25,927 nt of DNA, taken from the IMG/VR virus record IMGVR_UViG_3300042010_000199, positions 1 through 25,927 of that record. One strand, 5' to 3'. The notes under the pieces were generated by a model that did no database searches, was not told where the DNA came from, and saw only the letters and a list, made by a program, of their open reading frames with translations. This DNA comes from a virus. A program made the translations under genes and the position numbers. Positions 13,002 to 21,188 of the stretch are shown in pieces. Each line of letters opens with the position of its first letter. Position 1 is the first letter of the stretch.

Positions 13002-13280
13002 GTCCCACCGGCCCGCCTTGTCCCACTATGTTTAGACGTAGTGGGACAGGTGCGAGCCTTGTCTTTGCTGGGCTGTCCCACCGTCCCACCTTGCAACGTC
13101 ACCCGCCCGCATATGCGTAGCAGACACAATGCACGCGCGCTTCACGCGCCAGCGTGTTTATAAATTTCTCTCTTTACACGAGAAAATAGATAAATAAGTA
13201 GGACGGTGGGGCTAAGCCCCGAATCTAGGCGCTCTCAGGCGTCCCACCTCAATTCTAAAAGGTGGGACAGATGGGACGCC
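13002..13280. repeat. GTCCCAC repeat array with AT-rich core, candidate replication origin
   Basis: The heptamer GTCCCAC or its complement occurs at 13002, 13020, 13041 (reverse), 13075, 13083, 13241 and 13262 (reverse), with ATGGGAC at 13271. Two are tandem (8-bp period). Others form dyads: TGTCCCACTA with TAGTGGGACA (13019-13028 and 13039-13048), and GTCCCACCT with AGGTGGGAC (13241-13249 and 13260-13268), with GGCGTCCCA/TGGGACGCC as an outer or alternative pair. Between the two clusters, 13157-13200 is only about 20% GC. Iterons around an easily melted tract, directly after the primase-helicase gene, are typical of an origin. No gene is seen here. Confidence 0.55.
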
Positions 13281-13459
13281 GCCGAAACAACAGAATGCCG
13301 TGGTGAGTTATTCGCTTACATTCGCTAGACGTTCACACCACATTGACCACTTATTCACCGGGTGGCATTAAACCGGGGTTGCTGCCACCGGAATCGACCT
13401 GTAAAAAGTAGTCATCTTCGATAGGTGCGACCGCAGAGAGCGGCAAGCACCACACCACC
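13281..13459. other. non-coding stretch before the holin gene, possible late promoter region
   Basis: ATTCGCT occurs twice exactly 10 bp apart (13310-13316, 13320-13326), which would suit an activator binding one face of the helix. An imperfect inverted repeat, CCGGGTGGCA with TGCCACCGG (about 13359-13392), follows. No convincing sigma-70 promoter or gene was found. The late operon should be switched on from about here. Confidence 0.3.
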
Positions 13460-13485
13460 AAACCCGGCCATTGCGCCGGGTTTTT
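13460..13485 (+). terminator. intrinsic terminator upstream of the holin gene
   Basis: AAACCCGGC (13460-13468) pairs perfectly with GCCGGGTTT (13475-13483) around a CATTGC loop, followed by T residues to 13485. It would end early rightward transcripts, and a late antiterminator could act here. Confidence 0.75.
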
Positions 13486-13502
13486 GCGTTTAGGGGTTGG
13501 CG

Positions 13503-13847
13503 ATGACAAACGAGCAACAAGCGCTGGCAGAGATGCCAATCTGGTTAGTGATCGTCCTGGCTCTGGTCGGTGGCGTATCGGGAGAGATGTGGCGGGCCGA
13601 CAAGGACGGGGCGCGAGGCTGGGCATTGTTGCGCAGGCTGGCACTTCGGTCCGGCGCCTGCATTGTGTGCGGGGTGTCGGCGATGATGCTGATGATCGCC
13701 GCCGGCATGACAATCTGGACGGCGGGCGCCTTGGGTTGCCTGACTGCGATGGCAGGTGCAGATGTGGCCATCGGGTTGTACGAACGCTGGGCTGCCAAGC
13801 GGCTTGGCGTGTGCGATGTCCCGCCGAATGGCGATGGGCCAGCCTGA
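13503..13847 (+). CDS. phage holin-like membrane protein
   Basis: The 114-residue protein has three predicted membrane segments: about 12-28 (IWLVIVLALVGGVSGEM), about 50-70 (SGACIVCGVSAMMLMIAAG) and about 72-92 (TAGALGCLTAMAGADVAIGL), with basic loops (RADKDGARGWALLRR). The tail WAAKRLGVCD is polar. This is class I holin topology and resembles the small proteobacterial phage holins placed before terminase genes. It would make the inner-membrane hole that starts lysis; the endolysin is not in this window. I start at ATG 13503 with AGGGG upstream; the in-frame TTG at 13497 is less likely. Confidence 0.72.
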   Translation: MTNEQQALAEMPIWLVIVLALVGGVSGEMWRADKDGARGWALLRRLALRSGACIVCGVSAMMLMIAAGMTIWTAGALGCLTAMAGADVAIGLYERWAAKRLGVCDVPPNGDGPA

Positions 13848-13993
13848 AACCGCCGGGGACCCTGGGGTTATTCGGAGGGTACGGGGTCGGAAACCCGCGG
13901 GAAAGTGTTAGCGGGAGCGCCCCCAGCTTACTGAAATTTCAATCATTGAAATCTTGAAAGGATTCATTGAAATACGTTGAAAAAGGAGGGCTC
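13848..13993. other. candidate cos region with TTGAAA repeats before the terminase genes
   Basis: The left part (13850-13925) is GC-rich, with runs such as GGGGACCCTGGGG and AACCCGCGGG. The right part has repeated (C/T)TGAAA at 13931, 13946, 13954, 13967 and 13977; TCATTGAAAT appears twice 21 bp apart (13943-13952, 13964-13973). A GC-rich nick site followed by small-terminase binding repeats next to a Nu1-type gene is the layout of lambda cosN-cosB. The actual cut site cannot be read here. Confidence 0.4.
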
Positions 13994-14596
13994 ATGACAG
14001 AACCAACCTACCTGTCGAAGAGTGCCTTCGCGGCCCGGCTCGGCAGGTCGCCGAGTTACATCACCTGGCTGAAAGACAACAACCGTTTGGTGCTTTCGCC
14101 CAACGGTAAACAGGTTGATGTACATGCCACCGAAGCGCTGATTCGCGACACCGCAGACCCGAGCAAGGTCGCCGTCGCCGAACGACACCAGCAGGACCGG
14201 ATTCAGCGTGACGTTTACAGCCAACTGTCGACCCAGACCGAGCCGACTTCCACGGCTGCGCCGCCGCAGGTTCTCACTGGCGATGGCAAGCAGCCCGACT
14301 TCCAAAAGGCCCGCGCCCTGCGTGAGCACAACATGGCCAAGCTGGCCGAGATTGAGCTGGGCAAAGCTCAGGGCTCACTGGTTGCCAAGGAAGCGGTCGA
14401 AATCGGCGCCTACAACGCCGGCCGCTTGCTGCGCGATCAGCTGTTCGGTCCGCTACCGCAGCTGTCCCATGACTTGGCGGCTATGACCGATCCTTGGCTG
14501 ATCGAAAAACACCTAACAGCCACCTTCCGTCGAACGCTGGAAGAAGCCGAGCGCCTCTCTGCAGCGGACCTTGACCACGCCATGACAACGGACTGA
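13994..14596 (+). CDS. terminase small subunit, lambda gpNu1-like
   Basis: The 200-residue protein opens with a winged helix-turn-helix that should recognise cos: TYLSKSAFAARLGRSPSYIT, then WLKDNNRLVLSPNGKQVDVH. A middle coiled coil (KARALREHNMAKLAEIELGK) and a C-terminal helical part that binds the large subunit follow (LLRDQLFGPLPQLSHDLAAM). This is the Nu1/packaging specificity family. I use ATG 13994, preceded by GGAGG at the right spacing, instead of the upstream in-frame TTG at 13967. It is four bases from the large-subunit gene, and the TTGAAA repeats just upstream are its likely binding sites. Confidence 0.85.
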   Translation: MTEPTYLSKSAFAARLGRSPSYITWLKDNNRLVLSPNGKQVDVHATEALIRDTADPSKVAVAERHQQDRIQRDVYSQLSTQTEPTSTAAPPQVLTGDGKQPDFQKARALREHNMAKLAEIELGKAQGSLVAKEAVEIGAYNAGRLLRDQLFGPLPQLSHDLAAMTDPWLIEKHLTATFRRTLEEAERLSAADLDHAMTTD

Positions 14597-14600
14597 ACCC

Positions 14601-16625
14601 ATGCACACGGAATTTCCTGACGGTGCAGAGGTGTACCGTGAGGCTTATTTCCGTGGACTGCGTCCCGATCCCGATCTCTGGATCGACGAATGGGCCGACG
14701 AGTACATGCGAATCCCGCGTGACACCGGTGCCCCTGAGCCCGGCCAGTACCGCACCTCACGGACTCCTTATGCCCGCGAGCCAATGCGCTGCCTGTCGCC
14801 AGCTCACCCTTGCAGACGCGTGATCACCATGGTGGCCTCGCAGTTGATGAAAACCCAGATCGCCCTGAACTGGATGGGCGGCCTGATCCACATGGCGCCA
14901 TCGAATATTCTGGCGCTGTTACCTAGCCTCGGCCTGTCCAAGCGCGTGTCGGGGCGGATCAGCAAGACCATCAAAGCCACTCCTGTTCTGCGCGAGCGGG
15001 TCGCGGCCACCCGCTCGCGGGACGCACGCAACACGATGGACACCAAGGAATTCGAGGGTGGCTCGCTATACGTCACCACCGCCGGTTCTGCGGCCAACCT
15101 TTCGGAGCTGTCGGCGCGTTATATCTACGGCGACGAAGTCGACCGCTGGGAGAACGACGTCGGGCAAGAGGGTGACCCCATCAAGCTGGCAGAGACGCGG
15201 GCGACCAACTTCGGTCGCAACGCCAAGATCTACTTCTCCAGCTCGCCGACGATCAAAGGCGCCTCGCGGATCGCTGACCTGTTCGAGTCCAGCGACCAGC
15301 GCTATTACTACGTGCCATGTCCTACCTGCAGTCACATGCAGGTGCTGGAGTGGGATCGCCTGCATTACAGCAAGGACTTCAGCACTGTTCATTACGAGTG
15401 CGCGGCCCCTGAATGCGACGTGCTGATCGAGGAACACCACAAGAGCGACATGCTTGCCCGAGGCGAGTGGCGCGCCCATGCGGCTGGTGACGGAAAGACC
15501 GTTGGCTTTCATCTCAACGCACTTTATTCGCCAACCGGCTGGATGGACTGGGCTTCACTTGCCATCGAGTTTGAGGACGCCAAAAAAGCCCAGGCTCAAG
15601 GTGATACGAGCTTAATGCAGGTGTTCTACAACACCCGTCTCGCGAAGGTCTGGGACAGCGCACTCGAACAGACCAAGGCGGAAGTACTGATCGCTCGGGC
15701 GCGGCTGGAAAACTACACCCTTGGTGCGATGCCGGTCGGTGTGCTGATGCTTACCGGCGCCGTCGATGTCCAAGCCAACCGTCTGGAGTTGATGGTGATG
15801 GGCTTCGGCGTCGGCATGGAGCGCTGGGTTGTTGACCACCAAATCATCTGGGGCGACCCGGCAGACGAACGCACCTGGGCGGCGCTGGACGAGAAACTCA
15901 AAGCTCGTTACCGGCATCCCTGCGGTGTGGGTCTGGCGATTCTCGCCGTGGGCGTCGACTCCGGCGGTCATCACACCGATGAGGTCTACCAGTTCTGCCG
16001 CGTTCGACGCTGGCGCAACATCTTCGCCATCAAGGGCGCGAGCAAGCCGGGCCGACCGGTGATTGCACAGCGCCCGTCCATGGTTGACGTGACGTGGAAA
16101 GGCCAGACCGAACGTAACGGCGCTGAGCTGTGGTTCGTCGGCACTGACACCGCCAAAGACTGGATCTACAACCGCTATCCATTCCCAGACGGGCCGGGAT
16201 CGCTGCACTTTGCCAACGACCTGCCGGACGAGTTTTTCGCCCAATGCGTCGCCGAGCGCAAAGTCGTCCGCTACGTGCGCGGGCATAAGCGTATCGAATG
16301 GGTGAAGGGCAAGGCTGAGCGCAACGAAGCGCTCGACCTGATGGTGTACTGCCTCGCTATGGCGCATTACCTCGGCATCAACCGTTACCAGGAACACGAT
16401 TGGGACAGGGTGCGACAAGCCCTCGCCCAGTCTGGCTTGTTCGATGACGCCTTGAGCACCAAGCCTGTTCAGGGCGAGCGCCTTGACGCTGAGCAAAAAC
16501 CGGCACCCGCTGCTGTACGCCAAACTCTACCCGCACCACCACCCGCTGCACCGGTTACACAATCGCGACCGGCAGCCCCCCCTCAACGCCGCAGTTCTAC
16601 CAGCGGCTACCTGAAGAGACGCTGA
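14601..16625 (+). CDS. terminase large subunit, GpA family
   Basis: The 674-residue protein is the packaging motor and cos nuclease. The ATPase domain has a deviant Walker A, VASQLMKTQ (about 78-86, Lys84), and Walker B YIYGDEVDRW with Asp178-Glu179. A zinc-binding insertion follows (CPTCSHMQ and later CAAPECD, about 240-275). The nuclease part starts at GAVDVQANRLEL (near residue 390) and continues with GVDSGGHHTDEVYQF and later FAIKGASKPG. The C-terminal ~50 residues are Pro/Ala-rich and probably disordered; in lambda the corresponding end contacts the portal. It belongs with Nu1 upstream and gpW/portal downstream. Confidence 0.95.
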   Translation: MHTEFPDGAEVYREAYFRGLRPDPDLWIDEWADEYMRIPRDTGAPEPGQYRTSRTPYAREPMRCLSPAHPCRRVITMVASQLMKTQIALNWMGGLIHMAPSNILALLPSLGLSKRVSGRISKTIKATPVLRERVAATRSRDARNTMDTKEFEGGSLYVTTAGSAANLSELSARYIYGDEVDRWENDVGQEGDPIKLAETRATNFGRNAKIYFSSSPTIKGASRIADLFESSDQRYYYVPCPTCSHMQVLEWDRLHYSKDFSTVHYECAAPECDVLIEEHHKSDMLARGEWRAHAAGDGKTVGFHLNALYSPTGWMDWASLAIEFEDAKKAQAQGDTSLMQVFYNTRLAKVWDSALEQTKAEVLIARARLENYTLGAMPVGVLMLTGAVDVQANRLELMVMGFGVGMERWVVDHQIIWGDPADERTWAALDEKLKARYRHPCGVGLAILAVGVDSGGHHTDEVYQFCRVRRWRNIFAIKGASKPGRPVIAQRPSMVDVTWKGQTERNGAELWFVGTDTAKDWIYNRYPFPDGPGSLHFANDLPDEFFAQCVAERKVVRYVRGHKRIEWVKGKAERNEALDLMVYCLAMAHYLGINRYQEHDWDRVRQALAQSGLFDDALSTKPVQGERLDAEQKPAPAAVRQTLPAPPPAAPVTQSRPAAPPQRRSSTSGYLKRR

Positions 16626-16626
16626 T

Positions 16627-16833
16627 ATGTCCTTTACGAAAAAGCACCTCGACGCGGTTGAGGCGGCCATTGCTCGCGGTGAAAAAACTGTGCGCTACAC
16701 CGACCGTACCGTGGAATACCGCACGGTCGATGAGCTACTGAAGGCGCGCGAAGAAATACGCTCGTCGCTGGCCAGCGCCGCCGGGCCACGTTCGCGCGTG
16801 GTCCGGTTGTACCACGCAGGGAAGGGGGTCTGA
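16627..16833 (+). CDS. head-tail joining protein gpW-like
   Basis: This 68-residue protein has the gpW layout: a helix (LDAVEAAIARGEK), a two-stranded hairpin (TVRYTDRTVEYRTVDELL) and a basic helix and tail (KAREEIRSSL, RLYHAGKGV). Lambda gpW fills the portal channel after packaging and prepares the head for tail attachment. The ATG lies one base after the terminase stop, and its stop overlaps the portal ATG. Its placement between terminase and portal is the lambda order. Confidence 0.85.
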   Translation: MSFTKKHLDAVEAAIARGEKTVRYTDRTVEYRTVDELLKAREEIRSSLASAAGPRSRVVRLYHAGKGV

Positions 16834-18314
16834 TGGCTCGCCATTTTCCGACGCTGACCCGTAACGGATTTGTGCTGCCGTCGAACATCAAAGCCAGTTA
16901 CGAAGGCGCTGGTGAGGGCCGCCGATCCACTGGCTGGGATGCTCCCGACAACGGGATCAACAGCATCAACACTCCCGCCCTGCGCAATCTGCGGTCGCGC
17001 TCGCGGGCGGCGGTTCGCAACGACCCCTACGCCTTCAACGTGATCGACAAGCGCGTCAGCAACCTGATCGGCACCGGCATCACGCCTCGCCCAACGACCG
17101 ATGATGATGCTTTGCGAAAACTGCTCCAGGAGCTGTGGGGAGATTGGGTCGATGAGTCGGATGCGGATGACCGTACCGACTTCTACGGCCAGCAGGCGCT
17201 GGTGGCGCGCACTGTGGAAACATCGGGCGAGTGCTTCGTCCGGTTGCGTCCTCGCAGTCTGGATGAAGGTTTGGCGGTTCCGCTGCAGTTGCAAATCCTG
17301 GCGCCGGAATTCGTGCCGCACGACAAATTCGAGAGCACCAAAAACGGCAACGTCATCCGCGCCGGCATCGAGTTCACTCCGGGCGGCAAGCGGGTGGCGT
17401 ACTGGATGTACCTGTCGCATCCGCGCGATGCTGCCTCGCTGAACGCCAGCTACAACCAGTTGGTCCGCGTGCCGGCGACTCAGGTGCTGCACATCTTCGA
17501 ACCGGTCGAGCCGGGCCAGTTGCGCGGAGTACCGCGATTGTCGCCGGTGCTCAAGCGCCTGCGGAGTCTCGACAACTACGACGACGCGGTGTTGTTCCGG
17601 CAGGAAGTAGCAAACCTTTTTGCCGGTTTCATCAAGCGTCCGGCGCCGGACTCGGGACCCGTTCCAAGAGATCCAATGACTGGTCAGCCGCTCGACCTGG
17701 ACCGAGATGGCTTCACGCCGATGGTTGCGCTCGAACCCGGCACCATGCAGGAACTGGGGGCAGGCGAGGAGGTTGAGTTCTCCAAACCGCCAGACGCCGG
17801 CAACAACTACCCGGACTTCATGCGGCAGCAACTGATGGCTGCTGCAGCAGGGTCGGGCACGCCTTACGAGATCCTCACGGGCGACATGCGCGGCATCAAC
17901 GACCGAGCGCTTCGGGTGGTGCTCAACGAGTTTCGGCGCCGACTGGAGCAACTGCAATTCAGCGTCTACGTGCATCAGCTCTGCCGTCCCGTGCGGGCGG
18001 CGTGGATGGACATGGCGGTGCTGTCTGGCGTCCTGGTGCTGGACGATTACGCACAGAAACGCCGCCAGTACCTGCGCACTCGCTGGGTGCCTCAAGGCTG
18101 GGCCTACATCCAGCCAGTACAGGACGTGCAGGCACGCCGGATGGAAGTACAGGCCGGCTTTTCCTCTCGCAGTGAGATGGTGCTGCGCACCGGCTACGAC
18201 GCCGAAACGGTCGATCTTGAAAACGCCGCCGATCTGGCACGGGCCACAAAACTGGGCCTCAACTACAACACCCTTGATGCCGTCGAAGACATCGACGACA
18301 AGGAGCAACCATGA
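16833..18314 (+). CDS. portal protein, lambda family
   Basis: The 493-residue protein should form the dodecameric portal at one head vertex, through which DNA passes. Family landmarks include NLRSRSRAAVRNDPYAFNVI, GTGITPRP, an Asp-rich segment (WGDWVDESDADDRTDFYGQQ), ETSGECFVRL, GIEFTPGGKRVAYWMY, and the clip/stem-like region MAAAAGSGTPYEILTGD with NDRALRVVLNEFRRRLE. The last 60 residues are acidic and polar. It overlaps both neighbours by one or four bases and is intact, with normal length for the lambda gpB-like group. Confidence 0.93.
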   Translation: MARHFPTLTRNGFVLPSNIKASYEGAGEGRRSTGWDAPDNGINSINTPALRNLRSRSRAAVRNDPYAFNVIDKRVSNLIGTGITPRPTTDDDALRKLLQELWGDWVDESDADDRTDFYGQQALVARTVETSGECFVRLRPRSLDEGLAVPLQLQILAPEFVPHDKFESTKNGNVIRAGIEFTPGGKRVAYWMYLSHPRDAASLNASYNQLVRVPATQVLHIFEPVEPGQLRGVPRLSPVLKRLRSLDNYDDAVLFRQEVANLFAGFIKRPAPDSGPVPRDPMTGQPLDLDRDGFTPMVALEPGTMQELGAGEEVEFSKPPDAGNNYPDFMRQQLMAAAAGSGTPYEILTGDMRGINDRALRVVLNEFRRRLEQLQFSVYVHQLCRPVRAAWMDMAVLSGVLVLDDYAQKRRQYLRTRWVPQGWAYIQPVQDVQARRMEVQAGFSSRSEMVLRTGYDAETVDLENAADLARATKLGLNYNTLDAVEDIDDKEQP

Positions 18315-19459
18315 GCAAGAAAGCGCGACCGCGCATTTACAACCGCGCAGGCAAGCGTGTCGAAGTTCAGGACAAGACCTGGTACGCCCTGCAGGCCAGC
18401 GGAGAGGCCACTGAGCGAGTGATCGAGGTTTTCGTTTACGGCGAGATCGGCGCGTGGGGCATCACTGCCAACCAGTTCGTGCAGGATCTGCGCGCCATGG
18501 ATGATGGTGTGTCTCCGGTGATCGCCGCGTTCAACAGTATCGGCGGCGACCTGTTCGACGGACTGGCCATGCACAATGCGCTGTCGCGTCTGGGCGAGCG
18601 CTGCACCGGACGTATCGATGCGCTCGCCGCCAGTGCCGCCAGTGTCGCTGTGTGCGGTGCGCACCGGGTGGTGATCGCTTCCAACGCGATGTTGATGGTT
18701 CACAACCCGTGGACCTACGCCGCCGGTGATGCGGAAGATTTCCGCAAGGTCGCTGACGTCCTCGACCAGACCATGGAAGCGATCATCGCCGCGTACAAGG
18801 CCAAGGCGCCCGACATTGATGAGGTGGAGCTGCGGCGTTTGGTGGCGGCTGAAACCTGGCTGACCGCCAACGAAGCGGTGGCTTTGGGTTTGGCTGATGA
18901 GGTGGGTGAAGGGGTGAAGGTCAAAGCCTGTCTCGGTCAAGGCGCGGTACTGCAACGATTTCAGAACGCGCCGCCTGAATTGCTGGCCCAGCTCGACGAG
19001 CCACCTGAACCGGATCCCGAACGCGAACCTGTCGATCCGCCGCAGGTGCCGCCTGTAGTGGACTCGGCCAAGTTGGCATTGATGGTCACTCAGCGCTGCA
19101 CGGCGGCGGGCATCAGCAACCTGATCGAGCCGCTGCTCAAGTCCACCCAGCTTGAAAGTGAAGAGGTCGTTTTGGCGGGTCTGGCACGCGCCAAGGCGAT
19201 TAACGACCTCTGCGTGGCCGCGCGGCTGCCTGAATTCAGCGCCGAGTATGTCGCGGCAGGTCTGGATGCGCCGGCGGTGCGGGCGCGTCTGTTCGACAAG
19301 ATTGTCACCAGCGGCAAAGGCTTTGAAATCGACAACAGTTTGCCGCTGGCGGATGACCCAGCGCCCAAGGTGCTGGCCAAACAACCTGACCCCAACTCGA
19401 TTTGGGCTGCTCGGCAAGCGGCCCAAACAGGAACCGCGCGCGGCGCGAAAGGAGCATGA
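18311..19459 (+). CDS. head maturation protease, ClpP-like, with C-terminal scaffold-like region
   Basis: The N-terminal ~200 residues are a ClpP-type serine protease fold: NSIGGDLFDGLAMHNAL (oxyanion part), LAASAASVAVCGA with nucleophile Ser108, and MLMVHNPW with His131; the Asp is probably in the region 135-180. A proline-rich linker (PPEPDPEREPVDPPQVPPVV) then leads to a ~130-residue helical tail. Lambda-type gene C proteins similarly carry a scaffold (Nu3-like) in their C-terminal part. An internal ATG (Met258, about 19082) after the linker could start such a scaffold, but no strong Shine-Dalgarno was seen. It should cleave scaffold and portal during head maturation. Confidence 0.87.
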   Translation: MSKKARPRIYNRAGKRVEVQDKTWYALQASGEATERVIEVFVYGEIGAWGITANQFVQDLRAMDDGVSPVIAAFNSIGGDLFDGLAMHNALSRLGERCTGRIDALAASAASVAVCGAHRVVIASNAMLMVHNPWTYAAGDAEDFRKVADVLDQTMEAIIAAYKAKAPDIDEVELRRLVAAETWLTANEAVALGLADEVGEGVKVKACLGQGAVLQRFQNAPPELLAQLDEPPEPDPEREPVDPPQVPPVVDSAKLALMVTQRCTAAGISNLIEPLLKSTQLESEEVVLAGLARAKAINDLCVAARLPEFSAEYVAAGLDAPAVRARLFDKIVTSGKGFEIDNSLPLADDPAPKVLAKQPDPNSIWAARQAAQTGTARGAKGA

Positions 19460-19461
19460 GC

Positions 19462-19806
19462 ATGACCATCAAACAGGAACCGATGCACGCAGGTGAATTC
19501 CTGCTGTCCGAGGGCGCCGGCACGATCTCGCGCGAAGCGATCAATGTCGCGGCGGGTCCAGCATTGTGGCCGGGACAAATTCTCGGGCTGGTGACCGCCA
19601 CCGGCGAATTCGCACCGTACGAACCTACAGCAGAGGACGGCACTGAAAACGCTGTCGCCATTCTGTACGGCCCGCTCGGCGAATCCGACGTGGTGCGTCG
19701 CGGTCGCGCCGTGGTGCGGCTGGCCGAGGTCAGCGAAGCGCACTTGACCGGCCTCGATCTGGCCGCTGAGAAAGCCTTGGCCGCACATTCGCTGATCGTC
19801 CGCTAA
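19462..19806 (+). CDS. head decoration protein D-like
   Basis: The 114-residue product has the decoration-protein core: MHAGEFLLSEGAGTISREAI near the N-terminus, PGQILGLVTATGEFAPYEPT, ENAVAILYGPLG and VVRRGRAVVRLAEVSE. Lambda gpD (110 residues) trimers stabilise the expanded capsid at threefold sites. I choose ATG 19462 because AAGGAG sits seven bases before it; an ATG at 19456 is too close to the ribosome-binding site. Just downstream is a terminator and then the major capsid gene, as in the lambda D-E order. Confidence 0.9.
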   Translation: MTIKQEPMHAGEFLLSEGAGTISREAINVAAGPALWPGQILGLVTATGEFAPYEPTAEDGTENAVAILYGPLGESDVVRRGRAVVRLAEVSEAHLTGLDLAAEKALAAHSLIVR

Positions 19807-19828
19807 AGCATTTCCCTCTTTATTTTGC

Positions 19829-19851
19829 ATCCCGCCGCGTGCGGGATTTTT
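19829..19851 (+). terminator. intrinsic terminator between decoration and capsid genes
   Basis: ATCCCGC (19829-19835) pairs with GCGGGAT (19841-19847) around CGCGT, followed by five T. It lies 22 bases after the D stop and 18 before the capsid ATG. It may reduce read-through or define an mRNA 3' end. Confidence 0.75.
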
Positions 19852-19869
19852 CGTTTCTGGAGAGTACCC

Positions 19870-20865
19870 ATGGCCGATATCGCCATTTTTGACGACGAAG
19901 CGTTTACCGTTACCGCGTTGACCGCTGCACTCAATGATCAACCATACCTGCCAGGGCGCATCAGCGCTTTGGGGCTGTTCCGCGAGGAAGGCATTACCAC
20001 CCTGACCGTACAGATTGAAAAGGACGGCGACACTTTGGCACTGGTGCCCGCTGGCGAGCGTGGTGGTTCTGGCCTAGTGGTCGCGGCCAGCAAGCGCAAC
20101 CTGATCCCGTTCAACACCGTGCACCTGCCTGAGCGCTTCACCATCAAGGCGGATGAGATCCAAGGCATCCGTGCCTTCGGCACTCGCACTGAACTGCAGG
20201 CGGTACAAGACGTGGTCAATGCGCGCCTGGCCAAGGCGCGGCGACAGTTGGACGCCACGCACGAGTTCCAGCGTATGGGCGCACTGAATGGCCAGATCCT
20301 TGACGCCGATGGCAAGACCGTACTGCTGGATCTCTATGAACGCTTCGGTGTGCAGCGTCAGAGGTTGCCCATGGGGCTGGCTGATGCCAGTACCGAACTG
20401 CGGGTCAAGTGCGGTGAAGCGCTGGACATGCAGGAAGACGCACTCGGCAGTGTGACCAGCACCGGTTCTCGCGCCTTCTGCGGCAAGAATTTCTGGAACA
20501 AGCTGATCGTTCACAAGTCGGTCGTTAAAACCTATGAAGGCACGCTCCAAGCTGCAGCACTGCGAGGTGATGCACGGGAAAGCTTCGAGTTTGGTGGCAT
20601 TACTTGGGAGCGCTACCGTGGCAAGGTCGCTGGTGTCTCTTTCGTCCACGACGATCAGGCGTTGCTGGTTCCGGAAGGTGTGCCGGATCTGTACATCTCT
20701 GTGTTCGCGCCGGCTGACTACATGGAAACGGTCAACACCCAAGGCATTCCGTACTACAGCATGATCGAGCCGCTTCCCTTCAACAAAGGCATGGCCGGTG
20801 AAGCCCAGTCCAACCCGCTGCACCTGTGCACCCGACCGCGTGCGCAGGTCCTGCTGGAACTCTGA
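19870..20865 (+). CDS. major capsid protein, lambda gpE family
   Basis: The 331-residue protein matches the gpE family by features such as FTVTALTAALNDQPYLPGRI, FREEGITTLTVQIEKDG, LIPFNTVHLPERFTIKADEI and, near the end, FAPADYMETVNTQGIPYYSM. Length is near lambda gpE (341). The start ATG 19870 has GGAGAG upstream; the longer in-frame option at 19825 would run through the terminator hairpin and is rejected. It should form the icosahedral shell from hexamers and pentamers. Confidence 0.93.
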   Translation: MADIAIFDDEAFTVTALTAALNDQPYLPGRISALGLFREEGITTLTVQIEKDGDTLALVPAGERGGSGLVVAASKRNLIPFNTVHLPERFTIKADEIQGIRAFGTRTELQAVQDVVNARLAKARRQLDATHEFQRMGALNGQILDADGKTVLLDLYERFGVQRQRLPMGLADASTELRVKCGEALDMQEDALGSVTSTGSRAFCGKNFWNKLIVHKSVVKTYEGTLQAAALRGDARESFEFGGITWERYRGKVAGVSFVHDDQALLVPEGVPDLYISVFAPADYMETVNTQGIPYYSMIEPLPFNKGMAGEAQSNPLHLCTRPRAQVLLEL

Positions 20866-20867
20866 CC

Positions 20868-21188
20868 GTGGGCTTTCGCGATCTGATCGCCGAGGTCGAC
20901 GCGGTGGTGTTCGAAACGCTGGGCGATACCGCGCGGATCGAAGGTCGCGACGAGCCAGTGTTCGGCATGTTCGCCGCACCCTGGCTGCAACCCAAGTTCG
21001 GCAAGCTCAACACCGGGTTGCGCGAGCCGCGCTTCGAGATCCGTGTCAGCGATTCGCAAGGTCTTGAACAGGGCATGCTGGTCAGCGTTGACTTGCCTGC
21101 CTTGGACGGCGGCGGTGACTACGACCTGATCCAGCTCGAACCGAGCGGTGATGGCCTGGTCGCTTTGATTCTGAGGTTGCGCCCATGA
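20868..21188 (+). CDS. head-tail attachment protein FII-like
   Basis: The GTG at 20868, two bases after the capsid stop, opens 106 codons (VGFRDLIAEVDAVVFETLGD, then FAAPWLQPKFGKLNTGLREP and FEIRVSDSQG). This fits the Gifsy-2/lambda gpFII family of head-tail attachment proteins, which bind the gpW ring at the portal and provide the surface for the tail. The short, mostly beta composition agrees. It overlaps the following gene by ATGA. Confidence 0.75.
   Translation: MGFRDLIAEVDAVVFETLGDTARIEGRDEPVFGMFAAPWLQPKFGKLNTGLREPRFEIRVSDSQGLEQGMLVSVDLPALDGGGDYDLIQLEPSGDGLVALILRLRP

Noticed and set aside
13002-13280. CRISPR array
   Set aside because: The repeats are only seven bases, occur in both orientations and at irregular distances, with no regular spacers.
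15612-16523. 303-codon open frame on the minus strand
   Set aside because: Antisense to the terminase large subunit; no support beyond openness.
16695-18308. 537-codon open frame on the minus strand
   Set aside because: It is antisense to the portal gene, whose protein is clearly recognisable and tightly coupled to its neighbours; high-GC DNA opens such shadow frames.
18263-19426. 387-codon open frame on the minus strand
   Set aside because: Antisense to the ClpP-like protease; its sequence is His/Arg/Gln-rich in the manner of shadow frames and has no recognised domain.
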